A stretch of DNA of 64,000 nt, from contig NZ_BTVP01000013.1 of NCBI RefSeq assembly GCF_045863935.1, positions 1-64,000 on the forward strand. The letters are read 5' to 3'. The notes below the pieces were generated by a model that saw only the letters and a list, made by a program, of their open reading frames with translations, ran no database searches and was not told the origin of the DNA. The position numbers and the translations under genes were made by a program. Of this stretch, positions 25,912 to 34,236 are shown piece after piece. Source of the stretch: Parvibaculum sp045863935 (lineage in GTDB: Bacteria > Pseudomonadota > Alphaproteobacteria > Parvibaculales > Parvibaculaceae). The first letter of the stretch is position 1, and every line of letters begins with the position of its first letter.

Positions 25912-26934
25912 TCAGCGCTCCGTCAGCTTGAATTCGATGCGGCGGTTGCGCCGGTTGGCTGCTTCGCTGCGTTCCTGTTCGAGCGGATGAAACTGGCCGA
26001 AGCCGGCGGCGACCAGCCGGTTCTCGGGAACGCCCTTTTCGGTGAGGTAGTTCACGACAGCGATCGCGCGGGCGCTGGAGAGATACCAGTTCGAAGGGAA
26101 TTGCGGCGTCGCGATCGGGTTCGCGTCTGTGTGCCCGTCGACGCGCAGCACCCAGGGGATATCGTCCGGAATTTCAGCCGCTATCTCCCGGATCGCCTGA
26201 GCGATCTTGTCGAGCTGCTGCTTGCCTGAGGGATTGATATCGGCGGAGCCCGAGGCAAAGAAGATCTCGGACTGCATGGCGAAGCGGTCGCCGACGATCT
26301 CGATATCCTGCCGGTCGCCGAGGATGGCGCGCAGGCGGCCGAAAAATTCGGACCTGTATTTCGCGAGCTCCTGGACCTTCTGCGCGAGCGCCGCATTGAG
26401 ACGGCGGCCGAGATTGGCGATCTGCGCCTGCTGCTCCCGGTCTTTCTGTTCGGCCGCGTCGAGCGCCGCCGATAGCGTTGCCAGTTGGCGTCGCAATGCG
26501 GCGATCTGCTGGTTCAGGAGCTCCACCTGCGCGAGTGCTTCGATCGAAACCTGTTTCTCGTCGGCGAGTGCGCTTTCGAGTTCGGCAACGCGCGAGCCGG
26601 CGCCCGCGCCTTCCTCGGCGAGTGCTGCGAGGCGGTCGCGTTCGGCCGTCGCGGAGGAAAGAGAATCCTGCAGCGACAGGATCGTCACCTGCAAGTCGGC
26701 CTTTTCCTGCCGTTCGAGCGCAAGCTGGTTCACGAGTTCGGCGATCTGGTTCCTGAGATTTTCGAGTGCGGAATCCTTGTTGCTCACAAGCTGGCTCAGG
26801 AAAAACTGCGTGATCATGAAAATCGTGAGCAGGAAGATCAGCACCAGCAGCAGGCTCGACATCGCGTCGACGAAGCCTGGCCAGTAATCCCCGGTAGGCG
26901 CGCGGCCTCTTATGCGTCTGCTGACGAGTGCCAT
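25912..26934 (-). CDS. MotB/OmpA-type peptidoglycan-binding membrane protein
   Basis: 340 residues: one membrane span at about 22-48 (DAMSSLLLVLIFLLTIFMITQFF), with an Asp at the start as in MotB/TolR proton channels. A long coiled coil runs from about 55 to 190. A C-terminal OmpA domain (about 215-338) has VDGHTDANPI, SSARAIAVVNYL and NRRNRRIEF for peptidoglycan binding. It is paired with the MotA/TolQ-type gene just upstream (6 bases apart). Together they look like an ion-driven envelope motor distinct from flagellar MotAB and from Tol. Function unknown. Confidence 0.82.
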   Translation of the reverse strand: MALVSRRIRGRAPTGDYWPGFVDAMSSLLLVLIFLLTIFMITQFFLSQLVSNKDSALENLRNQIAELVNQLALERQEKADLQVTILSLQDSLSSATAERDRLAALAEEGAGAGSRVAELESALADEKQVSIEALAQVELLNQQIAALRRQLATLSAALDAAEQKDREQQAQIANLGRRLNAALAQKVQELAKYRSEFFGRLRAILGDRQDIEIVGDRFAMQSEIFFASGSADINPSGKQQLDKIAQAIREIAAEIPDDIPWVLRVDGHTDANPIATPQFPSNWYLSSARAIAVVNYLTEKGVPENRLVAAGFGQFHPLEQERSEAANRRNRRIEFKLTER

Positions 26935-26940
26935 GACGCG

Positions 26941-27903
26941 TCAGCCCCGCGGACCGAGACGACGGGCCAGTTCTTCAAGCACCGGTTGCAGCGCCCGCTG
27001 GTTCTCGGCCATCTGCACCAGCAAGTGCCGCTCGGCCTGCATCTGCTCGGTAAGCGCGATGATCTGGCCCGCAAGCGCCTTCAGCGTTGCCTGGTCGCCG
27101 CCTGAGGCCAGCGCCTGTTCGATGTTGCGCAGGCGCTTTGCCGTCTCGCCCAGCATGGCGGGTGCGGTCGGATCATAGTCTCCTGAAAGGTTCGTCACCG
27201 TGGAGAGCCATTCCTCAAGCTCGTTGTAGAAGCGGTTCTGCGCCTGTCCGGCCTGAAGGTCGAGGAAGCCGAGGACCAGCGATCCGGCAAGACCGAAAAG
27301 CGAGGAGGAGAAGGCCGTTCCCATGCCCCTCAATGGACCGTCGAGGCCGGCTTTGAGATTGGCGAACACCGTTGCCGGGTCGGCCGTCTCGACGCTCAGG
27401 CCCTGGATCGTGCCCGCAACGGAGGTGACGGTCGTGAGGAGGCCCCAGAAGGTGCCGAGAAGGCCGAGGAAGATCAGCAGGCCGATGATGTAGCGCGAGA
27501 TTTCGCGCTGTTCGTCGAGGCGCGAACCGAGCGAGTCGAGGATCGAGCGCATGGAGAGCGCGTTCAATTGCATCCGTCCCGTGCGGCCGCCGAGCATCGT
27601 CGCCATGGGGGCGAGGAGCTGGGGCGGGGCAGGCGTGGCGAGACCGGGGTCGGCGCGGCGGAAGTCGTTCACCCAGCGCACTTCGCCGCGCAGCGACTGC
27701 ACCTGCCGGAAGGCGTAGAGAATGCCGATGACGAGGACGCCGAGGATAAGTCCGTTGAGGCCCGGATTGGCGAGGAAGGCCGTCTCGATCTGCCGGTAGA
27801 GGATTGCTGCGACGAAGGCTGCGAGGATGATGAAGAAGATCATCCGCATCAGGTAAGGCCGCGGTTGGGAGAGCGCGATTCCGTCCGTCTTTTCCCTGGC
27901 CAT
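26941..27903 (-). CDS. MotA/TolQ/ExbB-type proton channel protein
   Basis: 320 residues. Membrane spans lie at about 20-38, 50-66, 140-165 (IIGLLIFLGLLGTFWGLL) and 195-218. GLLGTFWGLLTTVTSVAG and GMGTAFSSSLFGLAGSLVLGFLDLQ are the conserved channel helices of the family. A C-terminal coiled segment follows. It is the middle gene of a minus-strand operon: OmpA-like (27935-28390), this gene, then the MotB/OmpA protein. It should assemble as a ring around the MotB-type subunit. Confidence 0.82.
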   Translation of the reverse strand: MAREKTDGIALSQPRPYLMRMIFFIILAAFVAAILYRQIETAFLANPGLNGLILGVLVIGILYAFRQVQSLRGEVRWVNDFRRADPGLATPAPPQLLAPMATMLGGRTGRMQLNALSMRSILDSLGSRLDEQREISRYIIGLLIFLGLLGTFWGLLTTVTSVAGTIQGLSVETADPATVFANLKAGLDGPLRGMGTAFSSSLFGLAGSLVLGFLDLQAGQAQNRFYNELEEWLSTVTNLSGDYDPTAPAMLGETAKRLRNIEQALASGGDQATLKALAGQIIALTEQMQAERHLLVQMAENQRALQPVLEELARRLGPRG

Positions 27904-27934
27904 GCGTTCTGCCCTTCTTCTCTGCCGGGCGGCC

Positions 27935-28390
27935 TTAGCCGCCGAAAAGCTTCACGTCCACGCGGTCCTGCGGACCGTTGTCGGACGTACCCCCGAGTGC
28001 GCGCACGTGAATGCGCTCCGCCTTGACGCCATTCGAGACCAGCACGCGCCTCACCGAAAGTGCGCGCTTGAGTGCCAGCCGCCGCGCATTCGACGAGGTG
28101 TCGTGCGGCGGGCCTGCATAGGCGCGCAGTTCAAGCCGTCCGCTGCGGCGCTGGAAATCTTCCGCAAAGGCGACCAGCTCTTCCCGCGCGGTTTTATTGA
28201 TCGACGATGTATCGGGATCGAAGACCACGCGGACAAGGGCCGGCTGCGGCGGCGATAGCGGCGCTTCGGCCGCGAAAGCCGGCAGCGCATTGCCGAGGAT
28301 CAGCCATATCGCCGCAAGCATGATCGCTCCCAACGGGCTTGCGCGTCTTCTTTCGATGCGTCGGGCTATTGTCATGCGTGGCAGGATCAT
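27935..28390 (-). CDS. Small OmpA-fold protein
   Basis: 151 residues with an N-terminal signal or anchor (about 20-42, AIMLAAIWLILGNALPAFAA) and an OmpA-like domain: VVFDPDTSSINKTAREELVAFAE, LELRAYAGP and DRVDVKLFGG. The usual Asp/Arg pair for diaminopimelate is only partly present (RLALKRALSVRRVL). It is first in the operon with the channel protein, 31 bases upstream. The ATG at 28390 is used; 28375 is possible. A decayed relative lies directly upstream on the same strand. Confidence 0.7.
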   Translation of the reverse strand: MILPRMTIARRIERRRASPLGAIMLAAIWLILGNALPAFAAEAPLSPPQPALVRVVFDPDTSSINKTAREELVAFAEDFQRRSGRLELRAYAGPPHDTSSNARRLALKRALSVRRVLVSNGVKAERIHVRALGGTSDNGPQDRVDVKLFGG

Positions 28391-28512
28391 CCGTGGCGGG
28401 CGGCGTCTCGATGCAGTTTAGGCGTGTTCGCGGTTGCGGAACAGGCCTCTGCATAGCGAGGGCTTTAAGAGGAGAATCCGGCGGAAGTGGGGCTTTTCTT
28501 GCGGGGTGGCGG

Positions 28513-28662
28513 TCAATATCCGTCGAAGCGGATATCCACGCGGTCTTCGAGGGCGTCGCCCTCGTCTACATTGCCCATGGCGCTCGCCCGCAGGCGGCCC
28601 GCGGCAATGCCCTGAGCAAGCGTCACCGTCTTCGCACTGTCCGTGTTTAAAGAAAATCGGCC
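28513..28662 (-). pseudogene. Remnant of an OmpA-like gene (C-terminal end only)
   Basis: A minus-strand frame ending in TGA at 28513 reads LAQGIAAGRLRASAMGN, then LEDRVDIRFDGY. This parallels the end of the neighbouring OmpA-like protein (VSNGVKAERIHVRALGG, QDRVDVKLFGG). No start codon or N-terminal part precedes it, because suhB begins its 3' end at 28665. It looks like a truncated duplicate of the adjacent gene. Confidence 0.55.
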
Positions 28663-28664
28663 GT

Positions 28665-29468
28665 TCAGCCCTGCTTATGGGCCTTTTTCAGCAGGTCGCC
28701 CAGCTTGCGGTAGAGCATGTCGTTGCCGGCGACGATGCCGCCGCTGTCGAGCATGGTGTCGCCGCCCTTGAGATCGGCGACAAAGCCGCCCGCCTCGCGG
28801 ACGAGGACGATGCCCGCCGCCATGTCCCAGGGAGCGAGCGCGGCTTCCCAGTAAGCGTCGAAGCGTCCGGCGGCGACATAGGCGAGGTCGAGCGCGGCGG
28901 AACCCATGCGGCGGACACCCGCCACTTCGTTCATGACGATGCCGAGTTCGGCGCCGAAGCGCGCATGATCCGGACGGCCGATATGGGGAATGCCGGTGGC
29001 GACGACAGCCTGTGCGAGATCGCGGCGCACGGCGACGCGAATGCGGCGATCGTTGAGAAATGCGCCCTGGCCCTTTTCGGCAATGAACATCTCGTCGGAA
29101 ATCGGGTTATAGACGAGGCCTGCCACGAGCTGTCCGTCGCGTTCCAGCGCGATCGAAATCGCGAACATCGGAATGCCATGGAGAAAATTCGTCGTGCCGT
29201 CGAGCGGATCGATGATCCAGCGGTGCGATTTGTCGCTGCCTTCGACGACCCCACCTTCCTCCATCAGGAAGCTATAGCCAGGCCGCGCCTTCGACAGTTC
29301 CTCGAAAAGAACCTTCTCCGCCTTCTTGTCGGCGGCGGTTACAAAGTTCGCCGGCCCCTTGAGCGAGACCTGCAGGTTTTCGACTTCGCCGAAGTCGCGC
29401 TGCAGGCCGCGCGCCGCCTTGCGGGCGGCTGCAACCATTACGCTCATCGAGGGGGTATGGCGGGACAT
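28665..29468 (-). CDS. suhB: Inositol monophosphatase family protein
   Basis: 267-residue Mg-dependent phosphatase, as in SuhB. The metal-binding motifs are EEGG near residue 70, DPLDGTTNF near residue 87, and WDMAAGIVLVREAGG near residue 219. Likely substrates are inositol phosphates or related sugar phosphates; SuhB can also act in rRNA antitermination. It is encoded 11 bases after efp on the same strand, so they are probably co-transcribed. Confidence 0.92.
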   Translation of the reverse strand: MSRHTPSMSVMVAAARKAARGLQRDFGEVENLQVSLKGPANFVTAADKKAEKVLFEELSKARPGYSFLMEEGGVVEGSDKSHRWIIDPLDGTTNFLHGIPMFAISIALERDGQLVAGLVYNPISDEMFIAEKGQGAFLNDRRIRVAVRRDLAQAVVATGIPHIGRPDHARFGAELGIVMNEVAGVRRMGSAALDLAYVAAGRFDAYWEAALAPWDMAAGIVLVREAGGFVADLKGGDTMLDSGGIVAGNDMLYRKLGDLLKKAHKQG

Positions 29469-29479
29469 ATTGGAACCGT

Positions 29480-30043
29480 TCAGTCGGCGCGGCGGAGATA
29501 GGTGACTTCGTTCGTGTCGACGACGATCCTTTCCCCCGTGGTGATGAAGGGCGGCACCATCACGCGAACGCCGTTTTCGAGCAGAGCCGGTTTGTAGGAG
29601 CTTGCCGCCGTCTGGCCCTTCACGGTGGGTTCGGTTTCAGTGATTTCGAGAACCACCTGATCGGGGAGCGAAATGCCGAGCGCAGTTCCTTCGTGGCTTT
29701 CCACCGTCACCTTCATGCCGTCCTGCAGGAAGGCGGCACGGTCGCCGACCCAGTCCTTGGCGAGTTCGATCTGCTCGTAGGTCTCGTTGTCCATGAAGGT
29801 CAGCATCCCGTCATTCTCGTAGAGATACTGGTAGTCCTTCTGCTCGAGGCGGACGCGCTCCACCGTTTCGGCCGAACGGAAGCGTTCGTTGAGCTTGCGT
29901 CCGTCGACGAGGTTCTTCAGTTCGACCTGCGCGAAGGCGCCGCCCTTGCCGGGCTTCACGTGCTGGACCTTGACCGCTGCCCAGAGGCCGCCCTCGTGCT
30001 CGATGACGTTGCCGGGACGGATTTCGTTGCCGTTGATCTTCAT
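29480..30043 (-). CDS. efp: Translation elongation factor P
   Basis: 187-residue factor that relieves ribosome stalling at proline runs. It has the three-domain EF-P length, the N-terminal KINGNEIRPGNVIEH, the loop KPGKGGAFAQVELKN with the conserved Lys that is modified in many bacteria, and the C-terminal signature region TGERIVVDTNEVTYLRRAD. The modification enzymes EpmA/EpmB are not in the window. It leads a pair with suhB. Confidence 0.97.
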   Translation of the reverse strand: MKINGNEIRPGNVIEHEGGLWAAVKVQHVKPGKGGAFAQVELKNLVDGRKLNERFRSAETVERVRLEQKDYQYLYENDGMLTFMDNETYEQIELAKDWVGDRAAFLQDGMKVTVESHEGTALGISLPDQVVLEITETEPTVKGQTAASSYKPALLENGVRVMVPPFITTGERIVVDTNEVTYLRRAD

Positions 30044-30176
30044 GGGGCGCTCGAATTCTTGAAAAGGATATGAGGTGCCGGTTCCTCAGGGGAGCCTGCA
30101 ACCGGCGCTCTGATAACATCCCGCGCCGCCCATGCACAGTGCCTTTCGGTGTCCCGGCAAGAGATCGCCCGGCCGG

Positions 30177-31217
30177 TCAGTTCGCGGCGGCGTTCGCTTT
30201 TTCGAGCTTTTCGATCTCCGCCTCGACCTGAGCTCGGATTTCAGGGGTGATTTCCGGTTCCATGGCGCTTCGGAGCGTGTCGTCGGTCATGCCGTTCCGT
30301 TCGGCAAGGGTCAGCCACAAAAGCGCGGCGGCGATATCGCGGGTGACGCCCTGGCCAAGGAAATAGAGGCGGGCGAGGCGATCCTGGGCCAGTGCATCCC
30401 CCCGCATGGCGGCCTCGACGAACCATTTGGCGGCAAGCGTCTCGTTCTTCTCGACGCCGTCGCCACCCAGATAAGCAAAGCCGAGCGATGTTTGCGCCCC
30501 GGACACGCCTTTCTGCGCCGCTTGCTGGAAGCGCTTGGTGGCCTGGGCGAGGTTCTTCTCCATGCCGACCCCGTCCTGCAGCATCAGCCCGAGCTGATAG
30601 GCGGCCTGAGGCTGCCCCTGGTCGGCGGCGAGCCGGAAATAGCGGGCGGCTTCGCCGAGATTGCGGGGCTTGCCTTTGCCGGCGGCGTAGAGCGTGCCGA
30701 GATAATATTGCGCGTCCGCGCTTCCCTTGGCGGCGGCCCGGTCGAACCAGCTTGCGGCTTCGCCCAGATCCTGCGCGCCGCCGCGACCGGCTGTGTACAT
30801 GAGGCCGAGCTCCGTCTGCGCGGCGACGTGGTCCTGCTCCGCCGCATCGCGGAAGTGCTTGCGGGCGGCAGAGGGGTCGGCACCCTCGACGCTGCCATAT
30901 TCCATGAGCATGCCGAGCGCATATTGCGCGCTCGCATCGCCCTGGGCCGCCGCCTTGGCAAACCATCTGGCCGCCACCTCCGGGTTGGAAGCGACGCCTT
31001 CGCCGTTGTTGTAGATCGAGCCGAGCATGAGTTGCGCCTGCACATTGCCCTTTTCGGCAAGCGGGGCGGCAACGAGAAGTGCCTGCTCATAGCGGCCCGC
31101 CCGATAGGCTTCGACAGCGGGGGCCATCGGATCGGCGTCGCCTTGCGCTACCGCAGGCAATGCCGTGGCAAGAAGCAAGGCGACTGCCACCATCAACGCT
31201 GCCCGGAGATGTCTCAT
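30177..31217 (-). CDS. Sel1-repeat (TPR-like) exported protein
   Basis: 346 residues with a signal peptide (about 1-25, ending AVAQG). About seven Sel1-type repeats follow, each like AAKGSADAQYYLGTLYAAGKG, running from residue 40 to about 310. The C-terminus is a charged helix. Such proteins are scaffolds for protein contacts, here probably periplasmic; no specific partner is evident. The start overlaps the thiE stop by 4 bases, so the pair is translationally coupled, although thiamine synthesis and Sel1 scaffolds have no known link. Confidence 0.85.
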   Translation of the reverse strand: MRHLRAALMVAVALLLATALPAVAQGDADPMAPAVEAYRAGRYEQALLVAAPLAEKGNVQAQLMLGSIYNNGEGVASNPEVAARWFAKAAAQGDASAQYALGMLMEYGSVEGADPSAARKHFRDAAEQDHVAAQTELGLMYTAGRGGAQDLGEAASWFDRAAAKGSADAQYYLGTLYAAGKGKPRNLGEAARYFRLAADQGQPQAAYQLGLMLQDGVGMEKNLAQATKRFQQAAQKGVSGAQTSLGFAYLGGDGVEKNETLAAKWFVEAAMRGDALAQDRLARLYFLGQGVTRDIAAALLWLTLAERNGMTDDTLRSAMEPEITPEIRAQVEAEIEKLEKANAAAN

Positions 31218-31885
31218 CGGACGTTACTTTCCTCGATCATAACCCTGTTCAGGGCGCGGACCGCCGCGGCAGGTCCTGCTTCGTGAGCCCAGACACCGGA
31301 GGACACCGCCAGGAAATCGGCGCCTGCACGAACGAGCGGTGCCGCATTGTCCGGCGTTATCCCCCCGATTGCGACGCAAGGCACTGTGAACATCTCCGAC
31401 CACCAGGTGAGGATATCCGGGTCAGCCATACTTATAGGCTCTTTCGTGTCGGTTTTATAAAAGGCGCCAAAAGCGACGTAATCGGCGCCTGCTTCCCCCG
31501 CTTCCATCGCGAGGTGACGCGAGTTGTGGCAGGTGACGCCGACGATCCGGTCGGGTCCGACGAGCTTGCGGGCCTCGGCATAGCTTGTGTCCGTCTGGCC
31601 GATATGCGTGCCGTCGGCGCCAAGTTCGGCCGCGAGGTCGGGCCGGTCGTTGATGAGGAATGCGACGTCGCGGGCTTGCGCGAGCGGCATCAGGATTTCG
31701 GTCGCACCGCGGATGGCGTCCGCTTCCGGCGGCGCCTCGTTCTCGCCCTTCAGGCGAAGCTGCAGGCAGGCGACATCGCCCGCGTCGAGCGCCATCTTCA
31801 GCGTGTCGGCGAAGGCGCGCGGCTCGAAGCGGGGCGGGGTAATGAGATAGAGGCGGCAGGGCTCGCGTGTTTCTTCGTCGGTCAT
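31214..31885 (-). CDS. thiE: Thiamine phosphate synthase
   Basis: Joins HMP-PP and thiazole phosphate to thiamine phosphate. The 223 residues form a TIM barrel with LYLITPP at the start, AFLINDRPDLAAELGADGTHIGQ, GVTCHNSRH and the phosphate-binding VAIGGITPDNAAPLVRAGADFLAV. FGAFYKTDTKE replaces the more usual GPIFPTxTK, suggesting a divergent branch. thiD lies 28 kb away (59234). No TPP riboswitch is visible upstream. Confidence 0.85.
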   Translation of the reverse strand: MTDEETREPCRLYLITPPRFEPRAFADTLKMALDAGDVACLQLRLKGENEAPPEADAIRGATEILMPLAQARDVAFLINDRPDLAAELGADGTHIGQTDTSYAEARKLVGPDRIVGVTCHNSRHLAMEAGEAGADYVAFGAFYKTDTKEPISMADPDILTWWSEMFTVPCVAIGGITPDNAAPLVRAGADFLAVSSGVWAHEAGPAAAVRALNRVMIEESNVR

Positions 31886-31918
31886 GGGGATGTTCTAGCG
31901 CGGTGACGGGGCAAAGAC

Positions 31919-31950
31919 AAAACGCCCCGCTTGCGGAAGCGGGGCGTTTA
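31919..31950 (-). terminator. Terminator of the fba/pgk/gap/tkt cluster
   Basis: A GCCCCGCTT/AAGCGGGGC stem (GCGG loop). On the minus strand it is followed by GTTTTG, 20 bases after the aldolase stop codon. Confidence 0.85.
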
Positions 31951-31970
31951 CAAGGTAGTCCGAATGGATA

Positions 31971-32990
31971 TCAGGCAGCCTTTTCGAGCGAGGCCTGCCA
32001 CTGGCCGAGAGCGGCGAGCCCGTTCATCCGGGCGCGGTGGAGGAACGCCTTCTGGGCGGCGGGCACATTCTCCGTCTTGCCGCTCCATGCCTTCTGCGGG
32101 GCGGCCTGCAATGCACGGCCATATGAGAAGGACATCTTCCAGGGGAAGCCGCCGATCGCATTCATCGCGTTCAGGTGCGCCGTCGCATCTTCGTCCGACT
32201 GGCCACCCGACAGGAAGACGATGCCCGGAATGGCGGCGGGAACGGTGCGCTTGAAGCAGGCGATGGTCTTTTCCGCCACTTCCTCGACGCTGGCCTGTGT
32301 CGGGCACTTCTTGCCCGAGACGATCATGTTCGGCTTCAGGATCGTGCCTTCGAGGTTCACATTGTGGAGCGCGAGGCGGCTGAAGACCGCGCGGAGCGTC
32401 GCTTCGGTCACCTCAAAGCAGCGATCGGCGGTATGCGCGCCGTCCATCAGGACTTCGGGCTCGACGATCGGGACGATTTTCGCTTCCTGGCAAAGGGCGG
32501 CATAGCGGGCAAGCGCTTCGGCATTCGCCTCGATGCAGCCGTTGGTCGGAATGCCATCGGCAATGTCGATCACCGCGCGCCATTTCGCGAAGCGGGCACC
32601 GAGGTCGTAGTACTCGGCGAGGCGCTCGCGAAGGCCGTCGAGGCCCTCCGTCACGGTTTCGCCCGGAAAGCCAGCCATGGGCTTCGCACCGGCATCGACC
32701 TTGATGCCGGGAATGGATCCCGCCTTCTTGATGAGGTCGACGAGGGGCGTGCCGTCCTTCGCCTTCTGGCGGATCGTCTCGTCATAGAGGATCACACCGG
32801 AAATGTGGTTCTTCATGGCCTCTTCGGTGCGGAACAGAAGCTCGCGGTAATCGCGGCGGTTCTCTTCCGTGGAAGCGACGTTAATCGCGTCGAACCGCTT
32901 CTTGATCGTGCCGGAGCTTTCGTCGGCTGCCAGAATGCCCTTGCCCGGCGCCACCATGGCCTGTGCAATCGATTCAAGCGTCTCAGTCAT
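31971..32990 (-). CDS. Fructose-bisphosphate aldolase, class I
   Basis: 339 residues, Schiff-base (metal-independent) aldolase of the animal/plant type. GKGILAADESSGTIKKRF near the start, KWRAVIDI, and the catalytic lysine region EGTILKPNM are diagnostic. FLSGGQSDEDAT closes the active site. It cleaves fructose-1,6-bisphosphate in glycolysis or makes it in gluconeogenesis. It is last in the minus-strand order tkt, gap, pgk, fba, and a terminator follows. Many alphaproteobacteria use a class II aldolase here instead. Confidence 0.93.
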   Translation of the reverse strand: MTETLESIAQAMVAPGKGILAADESSGTIKKRFDAINVASTEENRRDYRELLFRTEEAMKNHISGVILYDETIRQKAKDGTPLVDLIKKAGSIPGIKVDAGAKPMAGFPGETVTEGLDGLRERLAEYYDLGARFAKWRAVIDIADGIPTNGCIEANAEALARYAALCQEAKIVPIVEPEVLMDGAHTADRCFEVTEATLRAVFSRLALHNVNLEGTILKPNMIVSGKKCPTQASVEEVAEKTIACFKRTVPAAIPGIVFLSGGQSDEDATAHLNAMNAIGGFPWKMSFSYGRALQAAPQKAWSGKTENVPAAQKAFLHRARMNGLAALGQWQASLEKAA

Positions 32991-33036
32991 TGTCCTGTCC
33001 TCTGGATATCAAAAGATGAACCGGGTGCCGGCTCGC

Positions 33037-34217
33037 TTACTTGCGGTTTAGAGCAGCCACACCCGGCAGTTCAACACCTTCCATCCACTCGAGGAAGGCC
33101 CCGCCCGCGGCGGAAACATAGGTAAAGTCGTCGGCGGCGCCCGCCTCGTTCAAGGCCGCCACCGTGTCGCCACCGCCTGCCACCGAGACAAGCGCACCCT
33201 GCTTGCTGCGCATGGCGACGATGCGTGCGGCCTCCGTTGTCCCCCTGTCGAAAGGCGGTACCTCGAAAGCGCCGAGAGGGCCGTTCCAGACCACAGTGCT
33301 CGCGGTTTCGAAACGCGCGGCGAGATGGGCGAGCGTATCGGGGCCTATGTCGAGGATCATTTCGTCGTCGGGCACGTCGTCCACGGTGGTAACGCGGGCC
33401 GCAGCACCTGCCTTGAATTCCTTCGCCACCACGACGTCCGTCGGCAGCACGATGTCGCATTTTGCGCCGCGCGCATTCGCCAGAATGTGGCGGGCTGTGT
33501 CGAAGAGGTCCGGCTCGCAGAGCGACTTGCCTACTTTTTTGCCCTGCGCGGCAAGGAAGGTGTTTGCCATGCCGCCCCCGATGACCAGGGCATCGACCTT
33601 CTTCACGAGATTGCCGAGGAGCGCAATCTTGGTCGAAACCTTGGCGCCGCCGACGATGGCGACGACAGGGCGCTTCGGATTGCCAAGCGCCGCGTCGAGC
33701 GCGTCGAGTTCGGCCTGCATGGCGCGACCCGCATAGGATGGCAGGAAATAGGTGATGCCTTCGGTCGAGGCATGGGCGCGATGGGCGCAGGAAAAANNNN
33801 NNNNNNCTTGGCAAAGTCGGGATCGTTGTTTTCCTCGCCCTCATGGAAGCGGGTGTTCTCAAGAACGAGGATGGTGCCGGGGGCCATGGCGTCGCAGGCC
33901 TTCGCGGCCTTTTCGCCGATACAGTCCCCGGCGAAACCGACTTCGGTTCCCGTATAGGCGCCCAGCACGGCGGCCACGGGCTTCAGGGAATATTTCTCTT
34001 CCGGCTTGCCTTTCGGGCGGCCGAAATGGGACAGCACGATGACCCGCGCGCCCTTACCCGCGAGTTCCTTCAGGGTGGGAGCGACGCGCTCGATGCGCGT
34101 CGCATCCGACACCTTGCCGTCCTGCATGGGCACGTTGAGATCGGCCCGGACAAGAACCCTGAGGCCCTTCAAGCCGACAGCGGCAGCGAGATCGTCAAGC
34201 GTCTTGTGATCGGCCAT
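33037..34217 (-). CDS. pgk: Phosphoglycerate kinase (interrupted by assembly gap)
   Basis: Transfers phosphate between 1,3-bisphosphoglycerate and ADP. The N-terminal half shows LRVLVRADLNVPMQDGKV, SHFGRPKGK and LENTRFHEGEE. The C-terminal half shows GGAKVSTKIALLGNL, GGGMANTF and the nucleotide loop VSVAGGGDTVAALNEAG. Ten Ns (33797-33806) split the frame after DFAK; it resumes at FSCAHRAHASTEG. About 13 residues are missing, and frame and family length agree with a true gap of about 38 bases. The apparent frameshift is therefore an assembly artefact. The start is the ATG at 34217. Confidence 0.92.
33797..33806. other. Assembly gap (10 N)
   Basis: A run of Ns inside pgk. The length is a placeholder: the reading frames on the two sides do not agree across 10 bases. 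Confidence 0.98.
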
Positions 34218-34236
34218 TGATGTTCGCGGCTCCGGC

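Noticed and set aside
25912..27903. Possible Zorya-type defence genes (ZorA/ZorB resemble MotA/MotB)
   Set aside because: No ZorC, ZorD or ZorE gene is adjacent, no other defence or mobile genes surround the pair, and an exported OmpA-fold gene completes the operon instead.
31886..31970. TPP riboswitch before thiE
   Set aside because: No TPP-binding motif is present; the only structure is the terminator of the aldolase cluster.
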